DNA of 64,000 nt from NCBI GenBank assembly GCA_965227905.1, contig OZ245780.1, positions 3,658,001 through 3,722,000 on the forward strand, in the 5' to 3' direction. A program made the translations under genes and the position numbers. The notes under the pieces are model-generated. The model worked only from the letters and a program-made list of their open reading frames with translations, searched no databases and had not been told where the DNA came from. Below, in pieces: positions 7,866 through 15,965 of the stretch. The stretch comes from CBDDHT01 sp965227905 (GTDB lineage: Bacteria > Pseudomonadota > Alphaproteobacteria > Rhizobiales > Methyloligellaceae). The stretch's first letter is position 1, and each line of letters opens with the position of its first letter.

Positions 7866-8510
7866 ATGAGGAATGCAGGCAGAGGACTTCTTGCCGCGCT
7901 GACGCTATGCCTCCTGCCAACCGCAGGCAATGCGGCCGAGACCTCATTTTGCGTGACATGCAGTGCCCCGCAAAAAACTTACGTGTGCAATGTGTCCACG
8001 CCATCGATCAATCCAGGCAATAAGGCGCTTCAACTCTATTGCATGATGAAGACGGCGAAGGACGGCGGCCACAGGTCCTGTTCGGCAAAACGCAAACCGT
8101 CGACGCAGTGCACGGGCGCGGTAAAGAACTATACCTTCGACGGCAGCGGGAAGCTGCCCGGCGTTCGCTCGGCTGTGCGCCAGTATCAGGGCCGCCCGCA
8201 GATCGCCGCGCCGCAACCGCCTGCAATGCCGGCCGAACCGAAGAAACCGAAAACGCTTTTCGGAATGACGTCGAATGCGGTGAAGTCGACGGGCCGCGGC
8301 GTCAAGAAGACGGGCGATGCGGTGGTCAAGGTCACCAAGGGCGCCGGACAGAAAGTCGGCAATGCCGGATCCAAGATCGGCAATGCGGCGCGATCGGCCT
8401 TCGACTGCGTGAAGAAGCTGTTCAGAAGCTGCGGGAAAGACGAAAGCGAGGAGACCGCCGCCGAATTGCAGCCGGTCCCTCTCACTCCCGAAGGTGCGAA
8501 ACCTCAGTGA
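7866..8510 (+). CDS. Exported low-complexity protein
   Basis: A 214-residue protein with a signal peptide ending near residue 24 (GNAAE). The N-terminal mature part carries several Cys residues (CVTCSAP, YVCNV and more), probably disulfide-bonded in the periplasm. A Pro/Ala/Lys-rich linker follows around residue 118-135. After it comes a repetitive Gly/Lys/Val/Ala stretch (KKTGDAVVKV, KIGNAARSAF) resembling amphipathic, LEA-like helices, then two more Cys residues and an acidic tail. A good ribosome-binding site (GAGGGAAG) supports this start. I recognise no family. The gene is preceded by a 187-bp gap and is probably not part of the repressor-controlled pair. Confidence 0.65.
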   Translation: MRNAGRGLLAALTLCLLPTAGNAAETSFCVTCSAPQKTYVCNVSTPSINPGNKALQLYCMMKTAKDGGHRSCSAKRKPSTQCTGAVKNYTFDGSGKLPGVRSAVRQYQGRPQIAAPQPPAMPAEPKKPKTLFGMTSNAVKSTGRGVKKTGDAVVKVTKGAGQKVGNAGSKIGNAARSAFDCVKKLFRSCGKDESEETAAELQPVPLTPEGAKPQ

Positions 8511-8616
8511 CCGCCATCACGCGAGGCTTGCGATAAGAGCGCCTGCCGACCTGAATTCCTTCAGTTCAACGCTCTCGACTCTCAATGTGCGCGCCCCCGT
8601 TTAAGACTGAGCATTC

Positions 8617-8886
8617 TTAGTGAGCGGAAAGCCACTCACGTGCTTCTTTTTGTGCTGCCGCGACTTCGGCTTCAGACATCTCCCGAGCGATTTCCAGGCG
8701 ATAGTCCTTCGCTGCCGAATTGCCGCGCAGCGCTGCCAGATTGAACCATTTGTGTGCCGTCACCAGGTCCGGCTGCACTTCCCGGCCTGTCGAATAACGC
8801 AGGCCCAATTCAAACAGTGCGTCGGGTGATCCTGTCTGTGTTGCGGCATCCCCGTTCTCGAGTGTTGCAAAATCCATCCGTGCCAT
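8617..8886 (-). CDS. Small Sel1-like repeat protein
   Basis: An 89-residue protein with one and a half Sel1-type helical repeats: ALFELGLRYSTGREV, then AHKWFNLAALRGNSAA, a short acidic helix and the ending AREWLSAH. Proteins of this size and pattern are common single-copy cytoplasmic proteins in Alphaproteobacteria and are usually of unknown role, presumably protein-protein interaction. It has no signal peptide. It is transcribed alone, with AT-rich DNA upstream. Confidence 0.75.
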   Translation of the reverse strand: MARMDFATLENGDAATQTGSPDALFELGLRYSTGREVQPDLVTAHKWFNLAALRGNSAAKDYRLEIAREMSEAEVAAAQKEAREWLSAH

Positions 8887-9313
8887 TTTACTCTAGTCCT
8901 TCGTTCCCCGGCCGACGTCCTCAATAGAGGCTTACTATTATTGATCGGCTTGTTTTTTATTTCGACTTATTCGATTGATGTTCCCTCTTGAACACGAGTA
9001 GATTTTGGCTCCCAGCCTTGAATATTGGGTAAAAAAGCACGCTTAACAACACCTCAATAACACGGTATCACTTTGTAAATACTGCCTTCTCGGAATGGCG
9101 GATTTGTCACGTATTTCGTTAAAATTGTGCCTTTTGTAAGAATTCCTTGACCAATACCCGAAGGGTTTCGGTAACCACACCCGCCAATGGATTCAAAAAA
9201 GATTCTTTCATCAGTCGCTTTCGCGCCGTAGCGGTCGATACTAATTTTTCGGATTAGGCGAGAGCTCTAATAACTTGGTTTTTCGTGTTTTCAGCGCGCT
9301 TAAGGCCCAAGAC
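8887..9313. other. Intergenic region, AT-rich
   Basis: 427 bp between the Sel1-like gene start and the end of the EamA gene, both on the minus strand. The 8935-9290 part is clearly more AT-rich than its surroundings and holds no convincing reading frame. It probably includes the promoter of the Sel1-like gene. I see no long palindrome in it. Confidence 0.5.
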
Positions 9314-10171
9314 TTACCCGAGTGCGAGCACGGTCATGCCGACAAGGATCAAGCAAGCCCAAATAAAACGCGAGCGGAAGTTACCTTCTCCCAAGAGAAG
9401 CGTCCCCAGCATCACGGTAATCAGGACACTCACTTCACGGGCCGGCGCCACATAGACGACCGGCGTGAACACGAGAGCAATCAAGACCAGCATGTAGGCC
9501 AGCGGATTGAAGATCGCGATGCCCGTCACGGCCGCTTTGTCCTCACGCCAATACGCCATGACTTGCTCGCGCCGGGCATAGGCATAGGGCGCCAGGACGG
9601 TTGCCCGCAGCAGGCTGGAGGCATAGTCGAGAAGAATGGGCGGTACATTCAGGTGCCGGACCGTATAGGCATCCCAGATCGTATAGGTGCCGATCAGTGT
9701 GCCGGCCGCCAGGCCGAAGATCAGCGAGGCCCGGACGTTCTTCGCCGCACGATTGAATCCGCCCGTGAGAAACACGACCCCGATGATGATCGCGATGCCG
9801 CCGATGATGATCGGCAGCGTCAGATGCTCGCCCAGAAAAACGACCGCGAAGGCTGCGGAGAGCAACGGCCCTGTCGCCCGCGCCGTCGGATAAACCAGCG
9901 ACAGGTCCCCTTTCCGATACCCCTGCTGCAGCAGCAGAAAATACGCCATATGCAGCGCCGCACTGGCAATGATGAAGAAGATCTCTTGTCTGCCGAAGAC
10001 CGGCTCCTCATAGAGATAAACTCCGATCGCGACGGGCAGGTAAAGAACCACCGACAGCATGGAGAACAGCCAGACAAGCTCCGGGCCACCATTGACGCGT
10101 TTGACGAGAAGGTTCCAGGTCGCGTGACAGAGTGCGGCGGCAAGAACGAGAAGAAGAGCAAATCCGGTCAT
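9314..10171 (-). CDS. EamA/DMT-family inner-membrane transporter
   Basis: A 285-residue protein with about ten hydrophobic segments arranged as two EamA halves, the usual length for drug/metabolite transporters. Typical features are the N-terminal ALCHATWNLLVKR, the central SLVYPTARATGPLLSA at the end of the first half and the repeated FLGEH / LLLGEG motif at the penultimate segment of each half. It starts with a good ribosome-binding site (AAGGTG). Substrate unknown; family members export amino acids, metabolites or drugs. Monocistronic on the minus strand. Confidence 0.85.
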   Translation of the reverse strand: MTGFALLLVLAAALCHATWNLLVKRVNGGPELVWLFSMLSVVLYLPVAIGVYLYEEPVFGRQEIFFIIASAALHMAYFLLLQQGYRKGDLSLVYPTARATGPLLSAAFAVVFLGEHLTLPIIIGGIAIIIGVVFLTGGFNRAAKNVRASLIFGLAAGTLIGTYTIWDAYTVRHLNVPPILLDYASSLLRATVLAPYAYARREQVMAYWREDKAAVTGIAIFNPLAYMLVLIALVFTPVVYVAPAREVSVLITVMLGTLLLGEGNFRSRFIWACLILVGMTVLALG

Positions 10172-10389
10172 GGGACACCTTGGGGCTTATGATTGACGGC
10201 GTGCGAAATCGCACCCGTCCATCCCCCCTAGTCTTCTGATCTTTAAGGTGTCTGCCGTAGCCGGCTTGAAGTGGCGCTCGAACCAGACCCGGACGATGCC
10301 GGCGGAACCCTAGCCACACATGGATGGGTGGCATGAGCATAGCAGAGAGAGAGGTGAGGAAAACCCCTGCTGCAACTTCGAAGCGGATT

Positions 10390-10495
10390 CCCTCTCCCCT
10401 GGCGGGAGAGGGTTAGGGTGAAGAGCTCTCGGCAAGCACGATGCCCAAAACTGAAATCCAATCCCCTCACCCAACCCTCTCCCCAGGGAGAGGGC
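10390..10495. repeat. Type A palindromic repeat, two copies tail to tail
   Basis: Copy one (10390-10421) contains CCCTCTCCCC, then GGGAGAGGG and TTAGGGTGA. Copy two (10462-10495) is its inverse, CCCCTCACCCAACCC then TCTCCCC and GGGAGAGGG. Each folds into a short GC-rich hairpin. The same unit occurs at 13585-13664 and 15218-15306. It occupies the otherwise empty 10172-10568 interval upstream of the EamA transporter and downstream of the GST gene. Confidence 0.85.
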
Positions 10496-10568
10496 TTTGA
10501 CTTTTGGAGAGAAGGAGTTTTCTTCTTGTGTCTTCCCGGTTTGGGCGATTGATGCAGCTTGATGAGCC

Positions 10569-11267
10569 CTAGCGCGCTCGTTGCCCAAACAAGATCGCCT
10601 GCGCTTCCTTATCCGTCGCCAGATTGAACTGCTCCCGCTCCTTGGCGCCTATCACCAACGCCCGGTCCACGGCAGGCCGTTCGCGGATGCGGCTGTACCA
10701 GGCCTTCAGGTTCGGAAAGTCGTCCAGGTCCTGGCCCTGGCGCTTGTGCGGGCGCACCCAGGGGAATGTCGCCATGTCGGCAATCGAATAGTCGCCTGCC
10801 AGAAAGTCACGGTCCGCCAATCGCGTGTTCATCACGCCGTAGAGACGATTGACCTCGTTTACATAGCGGGTGATCGCATAATCGATCGTCTCCTGGGCGT
10901 AGTTCCGGAAATGGTGCACCTGGCCGGCCATGGGGCCGAGATTGGCCATCTGCCAGAACAGCCACTGCTCGACCTCGATCCGGGCGCGCGGTTCCTGCGG
11001 ATAGAACTGACCCGTCTTGCGCCCGAGATATTGCAGGATCGCACCGGACTCGAATATCGAGACCGGCTCGCCGTCCGGCCCGTCCGGATCGGTGATGGCA
11101 GGCATGCGGTTGTTTGGCGAGATGGCCAGAAAGTCCGGCTCGAACTGCTCGCCCTTGCCGATATTCACGAAGCGCACATTGTAGGGCAACCCGCACTCCT
11201 CAAGCATGATCGTCAGCTTGAAGCCGTTGGGTGTCGCCCAGAAGAAGAGCTCGATAGGCTCGGACAT
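10569..11267 (-). CDS. Glutathione S-transferase family protein, YfcG/YghU-like
   Basis: A 232-residue protein with an N-terminal thioredoxin-fold GST domain. TPNGFKLTIMLEE gives the Thr-Pro-Asn active-site region of the Nu-class enzymes, SPNNRMPAITD carries the cis-Pro, and FESGAILQYLG is the glutathione-binding ESGAI loop. The all-helical C-terminal domain contains DYSIADMATFPWV. Nu-class members such as E. coli YfcG act as glutathione-dependent disulfide-bond reductases, the likely activity here. Cytoplasmic. Flanked by a type A repeat downstream and a type B palindrome upstream. Confidence 0.9.
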   Translation of the reverse strand: MSEPIELFFWATPNGFKLTIMLEECGLPYNVRFVNIGKGEQFEPDFLAISPNNRMPAITDPDGPDGEPVSIFESGAILQYLGRKTGQFYPQEPRARIEVEQWLFWQMANLGPMAGQVHHFRNYAQETIDYAITRYVNEVNRLYGVMNTRLADRDFLAGDYSIADMATFPWVRPHKRQGQDLDDFPNLKAWYSRIRERPAVDRALVIGAKEREQFNLATDKEAQAILFGQRAR

Positions 11268-11299
11268 TGAGGTGTGGTCCTTTTTTACTCAGGAGTCCC

Positions 11300-11375
11300 G
11301 GCCGGCCCTCTCCCCCGACCCAACCACCCCGAGGGTACCCTTATTGGGTGGTTGGGCCGGGGGAGAGGGCCGGCC
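11300..11375. repeat. Type B long palindrome, copy 1
   Basis: Arms of about 30 bp (GGCCGGCCCTCTCCCC... and its complement, one mismatch) surround a loop that itself contains the palindrome GGGTACCC. The loop reads CGAGGGTACCCTTA on the plus strand. The sister copy at 12496-12577 has the loop in the opposite orientation, so the two copies are inverted with the quinone oxidoreductase gene between them. Confidence 0.9.
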
Positions 11376-11389
11376 TCGGCGATAAAGCT

Positions 11390-12364
11390 CTATGGCAGCA
11401 GGACCGTGGAACCCGTCGTCTTGCGGCCTTCCAGATCGCGATGCGCCTGAGCGGCATCGGCAAGCGGATAGGTCTGATTCACCGCAATTTTCACCTGTCC
11501 ACCTGACACCTGATCGAAGAGATCGTTCGCCGATGTCAGCAGATCCTCCCGCGCGGCAACATGCGTGAACAACGTCGGCCGTGTCGCATAGAGCGAACCT
11601 TTCTGCGCCAGGATACCGAGATTGATATCCGGCAACGGGCCCGATGCCTGACCAAAGCTCGCCCACACGCCGCGATGGCGCAGGCAGTCGAGTGATCCCG
11701 GGAACGTGTCCTTGCCGATAGCGTCATAGGCCACATCGACCCCCTTGCCGCCGGTGATCTCTTTCACCCGCTCGACAAAATCTTCTTCCGTGTAGTTGAT
11801 CGTGTGGGTGCATCCGTTCTCGCGGGCGAGCGCCGCTTTTTCCTCGGAGCTGACAGTTCCGATGATCGTCGCACCGATATGAGAGGCCCACTGACAGGCA
11901 ATCAGGCCGACACCGCCGGCGGCTGCATGAAACAGCAGCGTCGTATCGGGCGTCACTTCATAGGTCTGGCGAATGAGATAGCGCACGGTCATGCCCTGCA
12001 GCATCATTGCGGCGCCGGTTTTGTCGTCGATCCCTTCTGGGAGTTTGACGAGACGGTCGGCCGCTATTAGTCGCTCTTCGGAATAACCGCCGGGAGGGCC
12101 CGCATAGGCGACACGGTCACCGACCGCCAGATCGCTCACCCCCTTGCCGAGGGCCAGAATTTCGCCGGCACCTTCCATGCCCGGCGTGAACGGAAAACTC
12201 TCCTGCGGATAGAGACCGGTGCGCAGATAGACATCGATATAGTTGAGGCCGACGGCCGTGTGGCGGATGCGCGCCTGACCCGGGCCTGGATCTCCGACGT
12301 CCGTGGCTTCCCATTTCATGACTTCGGGGCCACCATATTCGTGGATCTGGATTGCGTTGGGCAT
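11390..12364 (-). CDS. NADPH:quinone oxidoreductase (zeta-crystallin type)
   Basis: A 324-residue medium-chain dehydrogenase of the quinone reductase branch. It has the N-terminal IHEYGGPEVM, HTAVGLNYIDVYLRTGLY (the family's NF/YIDxYxRxG motif), PGMEGAGE, the Rossmann glycine motif AAAGGVGL, and LEGRKTTGSTVL at the C-terminus. It lacks the zinc ligands of alcohol dehydrogenases, as expected. The start at 12364 is chosen because it begins at the family N-terminus and has GGGAGAA upstream; an upstream ATG at 12418 adds 18 atypical residues. It reduces quinones in the cytoplasm with NADPH. It lies between two inverted type B palindromes. Confidence 0.9.
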   Translation of the reverse strand: MPNAIQIHEYGGPEVMKWEATDVGDPGPGQARIRHTAVGLNYIDVYLRTGLYPQESFPFTPGMEGAGEILALGKGVSDLAVGDRVAYAGPPGGYSEERLIAADRLVKLPEGIDDKTGAAMMLQGMTVRYLIRQTYEVTPDTTLLFHAAAGGVGLIACQWASHIGATIIGTVSSEEKAALARENGCTHTINYTEEDFVERVKEITGGKGVDVAYDAIGKDTFPGSLDCLRHRGVWASFGQASGPLPDINLGILAQKGSLYATRPTLFTHVAAREDLLTSANDLFDQVSGGQVKIAVNQTYPLADAAQAHRDLEGRKTTGSTVLLP

Positions 12365-12495
12365 GGCATTTCTCCCGGCTGGCCGCGCGGGCAATCCCGC
12401 GGCTTCAATTGGGGGCATTGGTATCGCCTCGTCTTGCCGCTCACAAGTCCCGCCGGTAGCACAAACTGTTTATTTTGGTTTGGTTTGTGCGCAGG

Positions 12496-12577
12496 CCAGG
12501 CCAGCCCTCTCCCCCGGCCCAACCACCCAATAAGGGTACCCTCGGGGTGGTTGGGCCGGGGGAGAGGGCTGGCCTGG
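12496..12577. repeat. Type B long palindrome, copy 2
   Basis: Arms CCAGGCCAGCCCTCTCCCC... and the exact complement (33 bp) flank AATAAGGGTACCCTCG. Outer bases differ from copy 1 but differ in a compensatory way, so pairing is preserved. It sits in the 302-bp space between the quinone oxidoreductase start and the EamA gene start, i.e. between divergent genes. Confidence 0.9.
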
Positions 12578-12666
12578 TTCAACAAGCAACAAATGGGTCG
12601 CACTCGAAGGCAAGGCACGGTAGTTGACGCTCTATCACCCTGTTCACCTCCTGGAGCCCTCCGCCT

Positions 12667-13560
12667 GTGAGCACGACCGACTGGATCCGCCTTGCCGTTC
12701 TGTCCCTCCTCTGGAGCGTGTCGTTCATCCTCGTCGAAGTGGCGCTGGAAGAGGCCGGGCCGTTCACTATTGTCTGGGCACGGGTCGGGTTCGCGGCGGC
12801 GGCGCTGCTTATCTATTGCGCGGTGATGGGCATGCGCGTCGCCATGACCCCTCGCCTTCTTCTCACATTTGCCGCCATGGGGTTGATCTCGAACGCCATT
12901 CCCTTCGGATTGATCACGCTCGGTCAGACTCAGATCACAGGCAGCCTTGCCGGCATCCTCAATGCAACGGCGCCCTTGTTCACGGTTGTTGTCGCTCATC
13001 TTTGGGGACGATCTGAACGGGCGACGCCTGCGAAGATTGCCGGCGTGCTCATCGGTCTCCTCGGCGTTGCGATGCTGATCGGCGTCGAGTCGGCAGGCGG
13101 CGGGACAATGGCGCTTTGGGGTCAGCTCGCCATACTCGGCGCCAGCCTTTCCTATGCCTTCGCCGCAATCTTCGGAAAACGCCTCACCGGGCTGCCGCCG
13201 GAAGCCGCTGCCGCAGGTATGCTCTGCGCCGCCACGCTCTTCATAGCGCCGGTGGCACTGACACTCGAGGCGCCGCTTGCGGCCCTGCCGTCCATGGGCA
13301 CCATCGCCGCGCTCCTGGTTCTATCCCTCGCCTCGACAGCCTTCGCCTATATTCTCTATTTCAGGCTCCTGGCAAGCGCCGGTGCCACGAACACCATGCT
13401 GGTGACGTTTCTCATTCCGGCGAGTGCCGTGCTTATGGGCGTGATGTTTCTCGGCGAGCCCTTCGAGCTGCATCACCTGGCAGGCCTGATCATTATCCTG
13501 ATCGGCCTGGCGGTTGTGGATGGGCGTATTTTGAAGCGGAGAGTGGCTTCGCGGACGTAA
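12667..13560 (+). CDS. EamA/DMT-family inner-membrane transporter
   Basis: A 297-residue transporter with ten predicted membrane segments in two EamA repeats. It shows LLWSVSFILVEVAL at the first segment, LTGLPPEAAAAGMLCAATL at the linker between halves, and the family motif MFLGEPFELHHLAGLIIILIG near the C-terminus. It begins at GTG 12667 with a GGAG ribosome-binding site. It is a different subfamily from the EamA gene at 9314. Substrate unknown. Its 3' end runs into a type A repeat pair that separates it from the convergent gatB. Confidence 0.85.
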   Translation: MSTTDWIRLAVLSLLWSVSFILVEVALEEAGPFTIVWARVGFAAAALLIYCAVMGMRVAMTPRLLLTFAAMGLISNAIPFGLITLGQTQITGSLAGILNATAPLFTVVVAHLWGRSERATPAKIAGVLIGLLGVAMLIGVESAGGGTMALWGQLAILGASLSYAFAAIFGKRLTGLPPEAAAAGMLCAATLFIAPVALTLEAPLAALPSMGTIAALLVLSLASTAFAYILYFRLLASAGATNTMLVTFLIPASAVLMGVMFLGEPFELHHLAGLIIILIGLAVVDGRILKRRVASRT

Positions 13561-13584
13561 ATTAGCTTGGTCCTTGGAGCTCTT

Positions 13585-13664
13585 CCCCTCACCCAACCCT
13601 CTCCCCAAGGAGAGGGCTTAGCCGTTTTATCCCCTCTCCCTGGGGAGAGGGTTAGGGTGAGGGG
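13585..13664. repeat. Type A palindromic repeat pair between convergent genes
   Basis: CCCCTCACCCAACCCTCTCCCC at the left and its near-complement ending GGGTGAGGGG at the right form a head-to-head pair, one base different. Each half also makes its own CTCTCCCC/GGAGAG hairpin. It lies between the stops of the EamA gene and gatB and could act as a bidirectional transcription stop or mRNA stabiliser. Confidence 0.85.
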
Positions 13665-13696
13665 CTGGGATGATCCCGTGTCAGCGAGTTCTCACC

Positions 13697-15172
13697 CTAC
13701 CCGTCTTCCACACCGAGCTTCGTCTTCAGCAGCTTGTTCGCCAGACCAGGATTCGCCTTGCCCCCGGTCTTCTGCATGACCTGACCGACGAACCACCCGA
13801 GCGTCTTGGGCTTCGTCTTGACCTGCTCGGCCTGCCCCGGATTGGCCGCGATGATCTCGTCGATCAACGCCTCCAACTCGCCCGTGTCGCTCATCTGCTT
13901 CAGTCCGCGGGCCTCAACGATCTCGCGTGGGTTTCCGCCCTCGGTCCAGACGATATCGAAGACCTCCTTGGCGATCTTGCCGGAAATCGTGCCATCGGCC
14001 GTCATCGCGAGGATTGCATTGTTGGCTTCCGCATCCATGGTGATATCGGCAAAGGACTTGCCTTCCTGGTTCAGCCGGCCAAGGACCTCGTTGATCACCC
14101 AGTTCGCTGCAGCCTTGCCGTCGACGCCCTTTGCCACCGCCTCGAAATAGTCGGCCGCCGCCTTGTCGGCGACCAGCACACCGGCGTCATAGGCCTTGAG
14201 GCCGAGCTCATCGATAAAGCGCGCCTTCTTGGCATCCGGTAACTCGGGCAGGTTGGCCGCCAGCTCATCGACGAATTCCTGTGTCAGTTCGAGCGGCAGC
14301 AGATCCGGGTCCGGGAAGTAGCGATAGTCGTGTGCCTCTTCCTTGCTGCGCATGGGCCGTGTGCCGCCTGAGTCCAGATCGAAGAGCCGTGTCTCCTGAT
14401 CGATCGATCCGCCATCCTCCAGCACGTCGATCTGCCGGCGTGCTTCATGATCGATGGCGAGGCCGATCGTGCGAATGGAGTTCAGGTTCTTGGTCTCCGT
14501 CCGGATGCCGAGATCGTCGCCCGGGCGGCGCACCGAAACATTGACGTCGGCCCTCAACGAGCCTTCCTCCATATTCCCGTCGCAGGTGCCGAGATAACGC
14601 AGGATCGAGCGCAGCTTGGTCACATAGGCCATAGCCTGTTCGGCCGAGCGCATGTCGGGTTTGGAGACGATCTCCATCAGCGCGACACCGGCGCGGTTGA
14701 GATCCACATAGGAGGATGACGGGCTCTGGTCGTGCAGACTCTTGCCGGCGTCCTGCTCCAGATGCAGCCGTTCGATCCCGACGACGGCTTCTTCGCCCTC
14801 GCCCATGTCCAGCGTCACTTCGCCTTCACCCACGATCGGGTCTTTGAACTGCGAGATCTGATAGCCCTGCGGCAAATCAGGATAAAAATAGTTTTTACGG
14901 TCGAAGACGGATCTCAGATTGATGTCTGCCTTGAGCCCGAGGCCGGTACGCACGGCCTGGGCCACGCATTCCTCGTTAATGACAGGCAGCATGCCGGGCA
15001 TAGCGGCATCGACAAGGCTGACTTGAGAGTTGGGTTCGGCACCGAAGGCCGTCGCGGCGCCTGAAAACAGTTTCGCCTGCGAGACGACCTGGGCATGGAC
15101 TTCAAGCCCGATGACGACTTCCCAAGGGCCCGTATCGCCCTGGATGAGGTTCTTTTCTGCTGTGTCCTGCAT
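13697..15172 (-). CDS. gatB: Asp-tRNA(Asn)/Glu-tRNA(Gln) amidotransferase subunit B
   Basis: A 491-residue protein, the normal GatB length. Family hallmarks are WEVVIGLEVHAQV near the N-terminus, DAAMPGMLPVIN, NRKNYFYPDLPQGYQISQ with one substitution (DRKNYFYPDL), DLNRAGVALMEIV, EEGSLRADVNVSVR, and a C-terminal YqeY domain ending in the NPGLANKLL region. GatB recognises misacylated tRNA and forms aminoacyl phosphate before amidation with ammonia from GatA. Start 15172 is set by the family N-terminus; the upstream in-frame ATG is in repeat DNA. It is separated from gatA and gatC by chorismate mutase, a DUF559 gene and a type A repeat. Confidence 0.97.
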   Translation of the reverse strand: MQDTAEKNLIQGDTGPWEVVIGLEVHAQVVSQAKLFSGAATAFGAEPNSQVSLVDAAMPGMLPVINEECVAQAVRTGLGLKADINLRSVFDRKNYFYPDLPQGYQISQFKDPIVGEGEVTLDMGEGEEAVVGIERLHLEQDAGKSLHDQSPSSSYVDLNRAGVALMEIVSKPDMRSAEQAMAYVTKLRSILRYLGTCDGNMEEGSLRADVNVSVRRPGDDLGIRTETKNLNSIRTIGLAIDHEARRQIDVLEDGGSIDQETRLFDLDSGGTRPMRSKEEAHDYRYFPDPDLLPLELTQEFVDELAANLPELPDAKKARFIDELGLKAYDAGVLVADKAAADYFEAVAKGVDGKAAANWVINEVLGRLNQEGKSFADITMDAEANNAILAMTADGTISGKIAKEVFDIVWTEGGNPREIVEARGLKQMSDTGELEALIDEIIAANPGQAEQVKTKPKTLGWFVGQVMQKTGGKANPGLANKLLKTKLGVEDG

Positions 15173-15217
15173 GTTGTTTGACCGTTTGCTTTGGTGCCTG
15201 AAAAACTTAGATCCCAA

Positions 15218-15306
15218 CCCCTCACCCAACCCTCTCCCCAGGGAGAGGGCTTTATCCGCTTGTCCTTTTTATCCCCTCTCCCTGGGGAGAGGGTTAGGGT
15301 GAGGGG
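15218..15306. repeat. Type A palindromic repeat pair upstream of gatB
   Basis: CCCCTCACCCAACCC with TCTCCCCA and GGGAGAGGGC, then the inverted copy CCCTCTCCCTGGGG ending GGGTGAGGGG. It overlaps the last 13 codons of the DUF559 gene, whose C-terminal residues (PHPNPLPRERG) are translated repeat sequence. Confidence 0.9.
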
Positions 15307-15667
15307 ATTCTGAGCCCTCGTCCAACACTCGAACAATCTCCTCAAGCACACCTTCAATATTGTTCAGCACATCGTTATTCCAGAATCTCACAACCCGATA
15401 ACCGGCATCGTTCAACTTCTGCGTCCGAGCTTCATCCTGCTCCACCTGCACGTCATGCTGACCACCGTCGACCTCAATGATCAACATCGCATCGAAACAG
15501 AAAAAGTCTGCGACGAACCCTGCAACTGGCACCTGCCGTTTGAACTTTGCTCCGGCCAGCTGCCGGTTCCTGAGCTGCTTCCAGAGCTTCTGTTCCGCAT
15601 CGGTCTGATTGCGTCGCAATCGCCGCGCAATTCGGGTGGATGCGCTTTCAACCTTCCGAGCCGCCAT
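15269..15667 (-). CDS. DUF559 endonuclease-fold protein
   Basis: A 132-residue protein of the DUF559 family, related to Vsr-type very-short-patch nucleases of the restriction-endonuclease fold. The visible pattern is RNQTDAEQKLWKQLRNRQL, then FKRQVPVAGFVADFFC, LIIEVDGGQHDV (the EVDGGQH catalytic strand with acidic residue, Gln and His) and YRVVRFWNNDVL. The active site looks intact. The last residues come from a type A repeat. It starts within the last codons of chorismate mutase (20-bp overlap if ATG 15667 is used; 15691 is an alternative). The role of DUF559 proteins is not established. Its insertion between gatA and gatB separates the subunit genes. Confidence 0.85.
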   Translation of the reverse strand: MAARKVESASTRIARRLRRNQTDAEQKLWKQLRNRQLAGAKFKRQVPVAGFVADFFCFDAMLIIEVDGGQHDVQVEQDEARTQKLNDAGYRVVRFWNNDVLNNIEGVLEEIVRVLDEGSESPHPNPLPRERG

Positions 15668-15965
15668 CCCTGCGAAGCTGTTCCTCCTCATACTGGATGA
15701 ACCACCCGATCATCTGGCGCCACAACGCCTCTGCCAGTTCCGGCGGCAAACCACGGTCGGCCGCGTGGCCGCGGACCTTGTCGACAACCTGCTGGATCCG
15801 CCAGGGGACCGTCGCTTCGGCCGGATTGTTCTTCAGTTGCCAGGCGCGATCCACATAGGTGAACCGTTCGGCCATCAAATCCACCAATGCTGAATCGAGG
15901 CGATCGATCTCCGCGCGCACTTCATCCATGCTGGCGCAGTCCTTAGCCGGCCGGTTCCCTGTCAT
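15648..15965 (-). CDS. Chorismate mutase, AroQ class
   Basis: A 105-residue all-helical AroQ-type protein. MDEVRAEIDRLDSALVDLMAER is the family N-terminal helix (with Arg and Asp positions). WQLKNNP holds the catalytic Lys, and the third helix (EALWRQMIGWFIQYEEEQL) shows the usual pattern. It converts chorismate to prephenate for Phe and Tyr synthesis, although close relatives include isochorismate-pyruvate lyases. Its start overlaps the gatA stop by ATGA (15962-15965), so it is translated in one operon with gatA and the genes upstream. Confidence 0.85.
   Translation of the reverse strand: MTGNRPAKDCASMDEVRAEIDRLDSALVDLMAERFTYVDRAWQLKNNPAEATVPWRIQQVVDKVRGHAADRGLPPELAEALWRQMIGWFIQYEEEQLRRDGGSEG

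Noticed and set aside
5260..8510. Prophage or integrated element around the S24 repressor
   Set aside because: No integrase, structural, replication or lysis genes and no attachment-site duplications were recognised.
9275..10192. Plus-strand 305-codon frame opposite the EamA gene
   Set aside because: It is antisense to a clear transporter, has a charged low-complexity composition and no ribosome-binding site.
12316..12999. Minus-strand 227-codon frame over repeat and EamA DNA
   Set aside because: It reads through a palindrome and is antisense to an EamA transporter.
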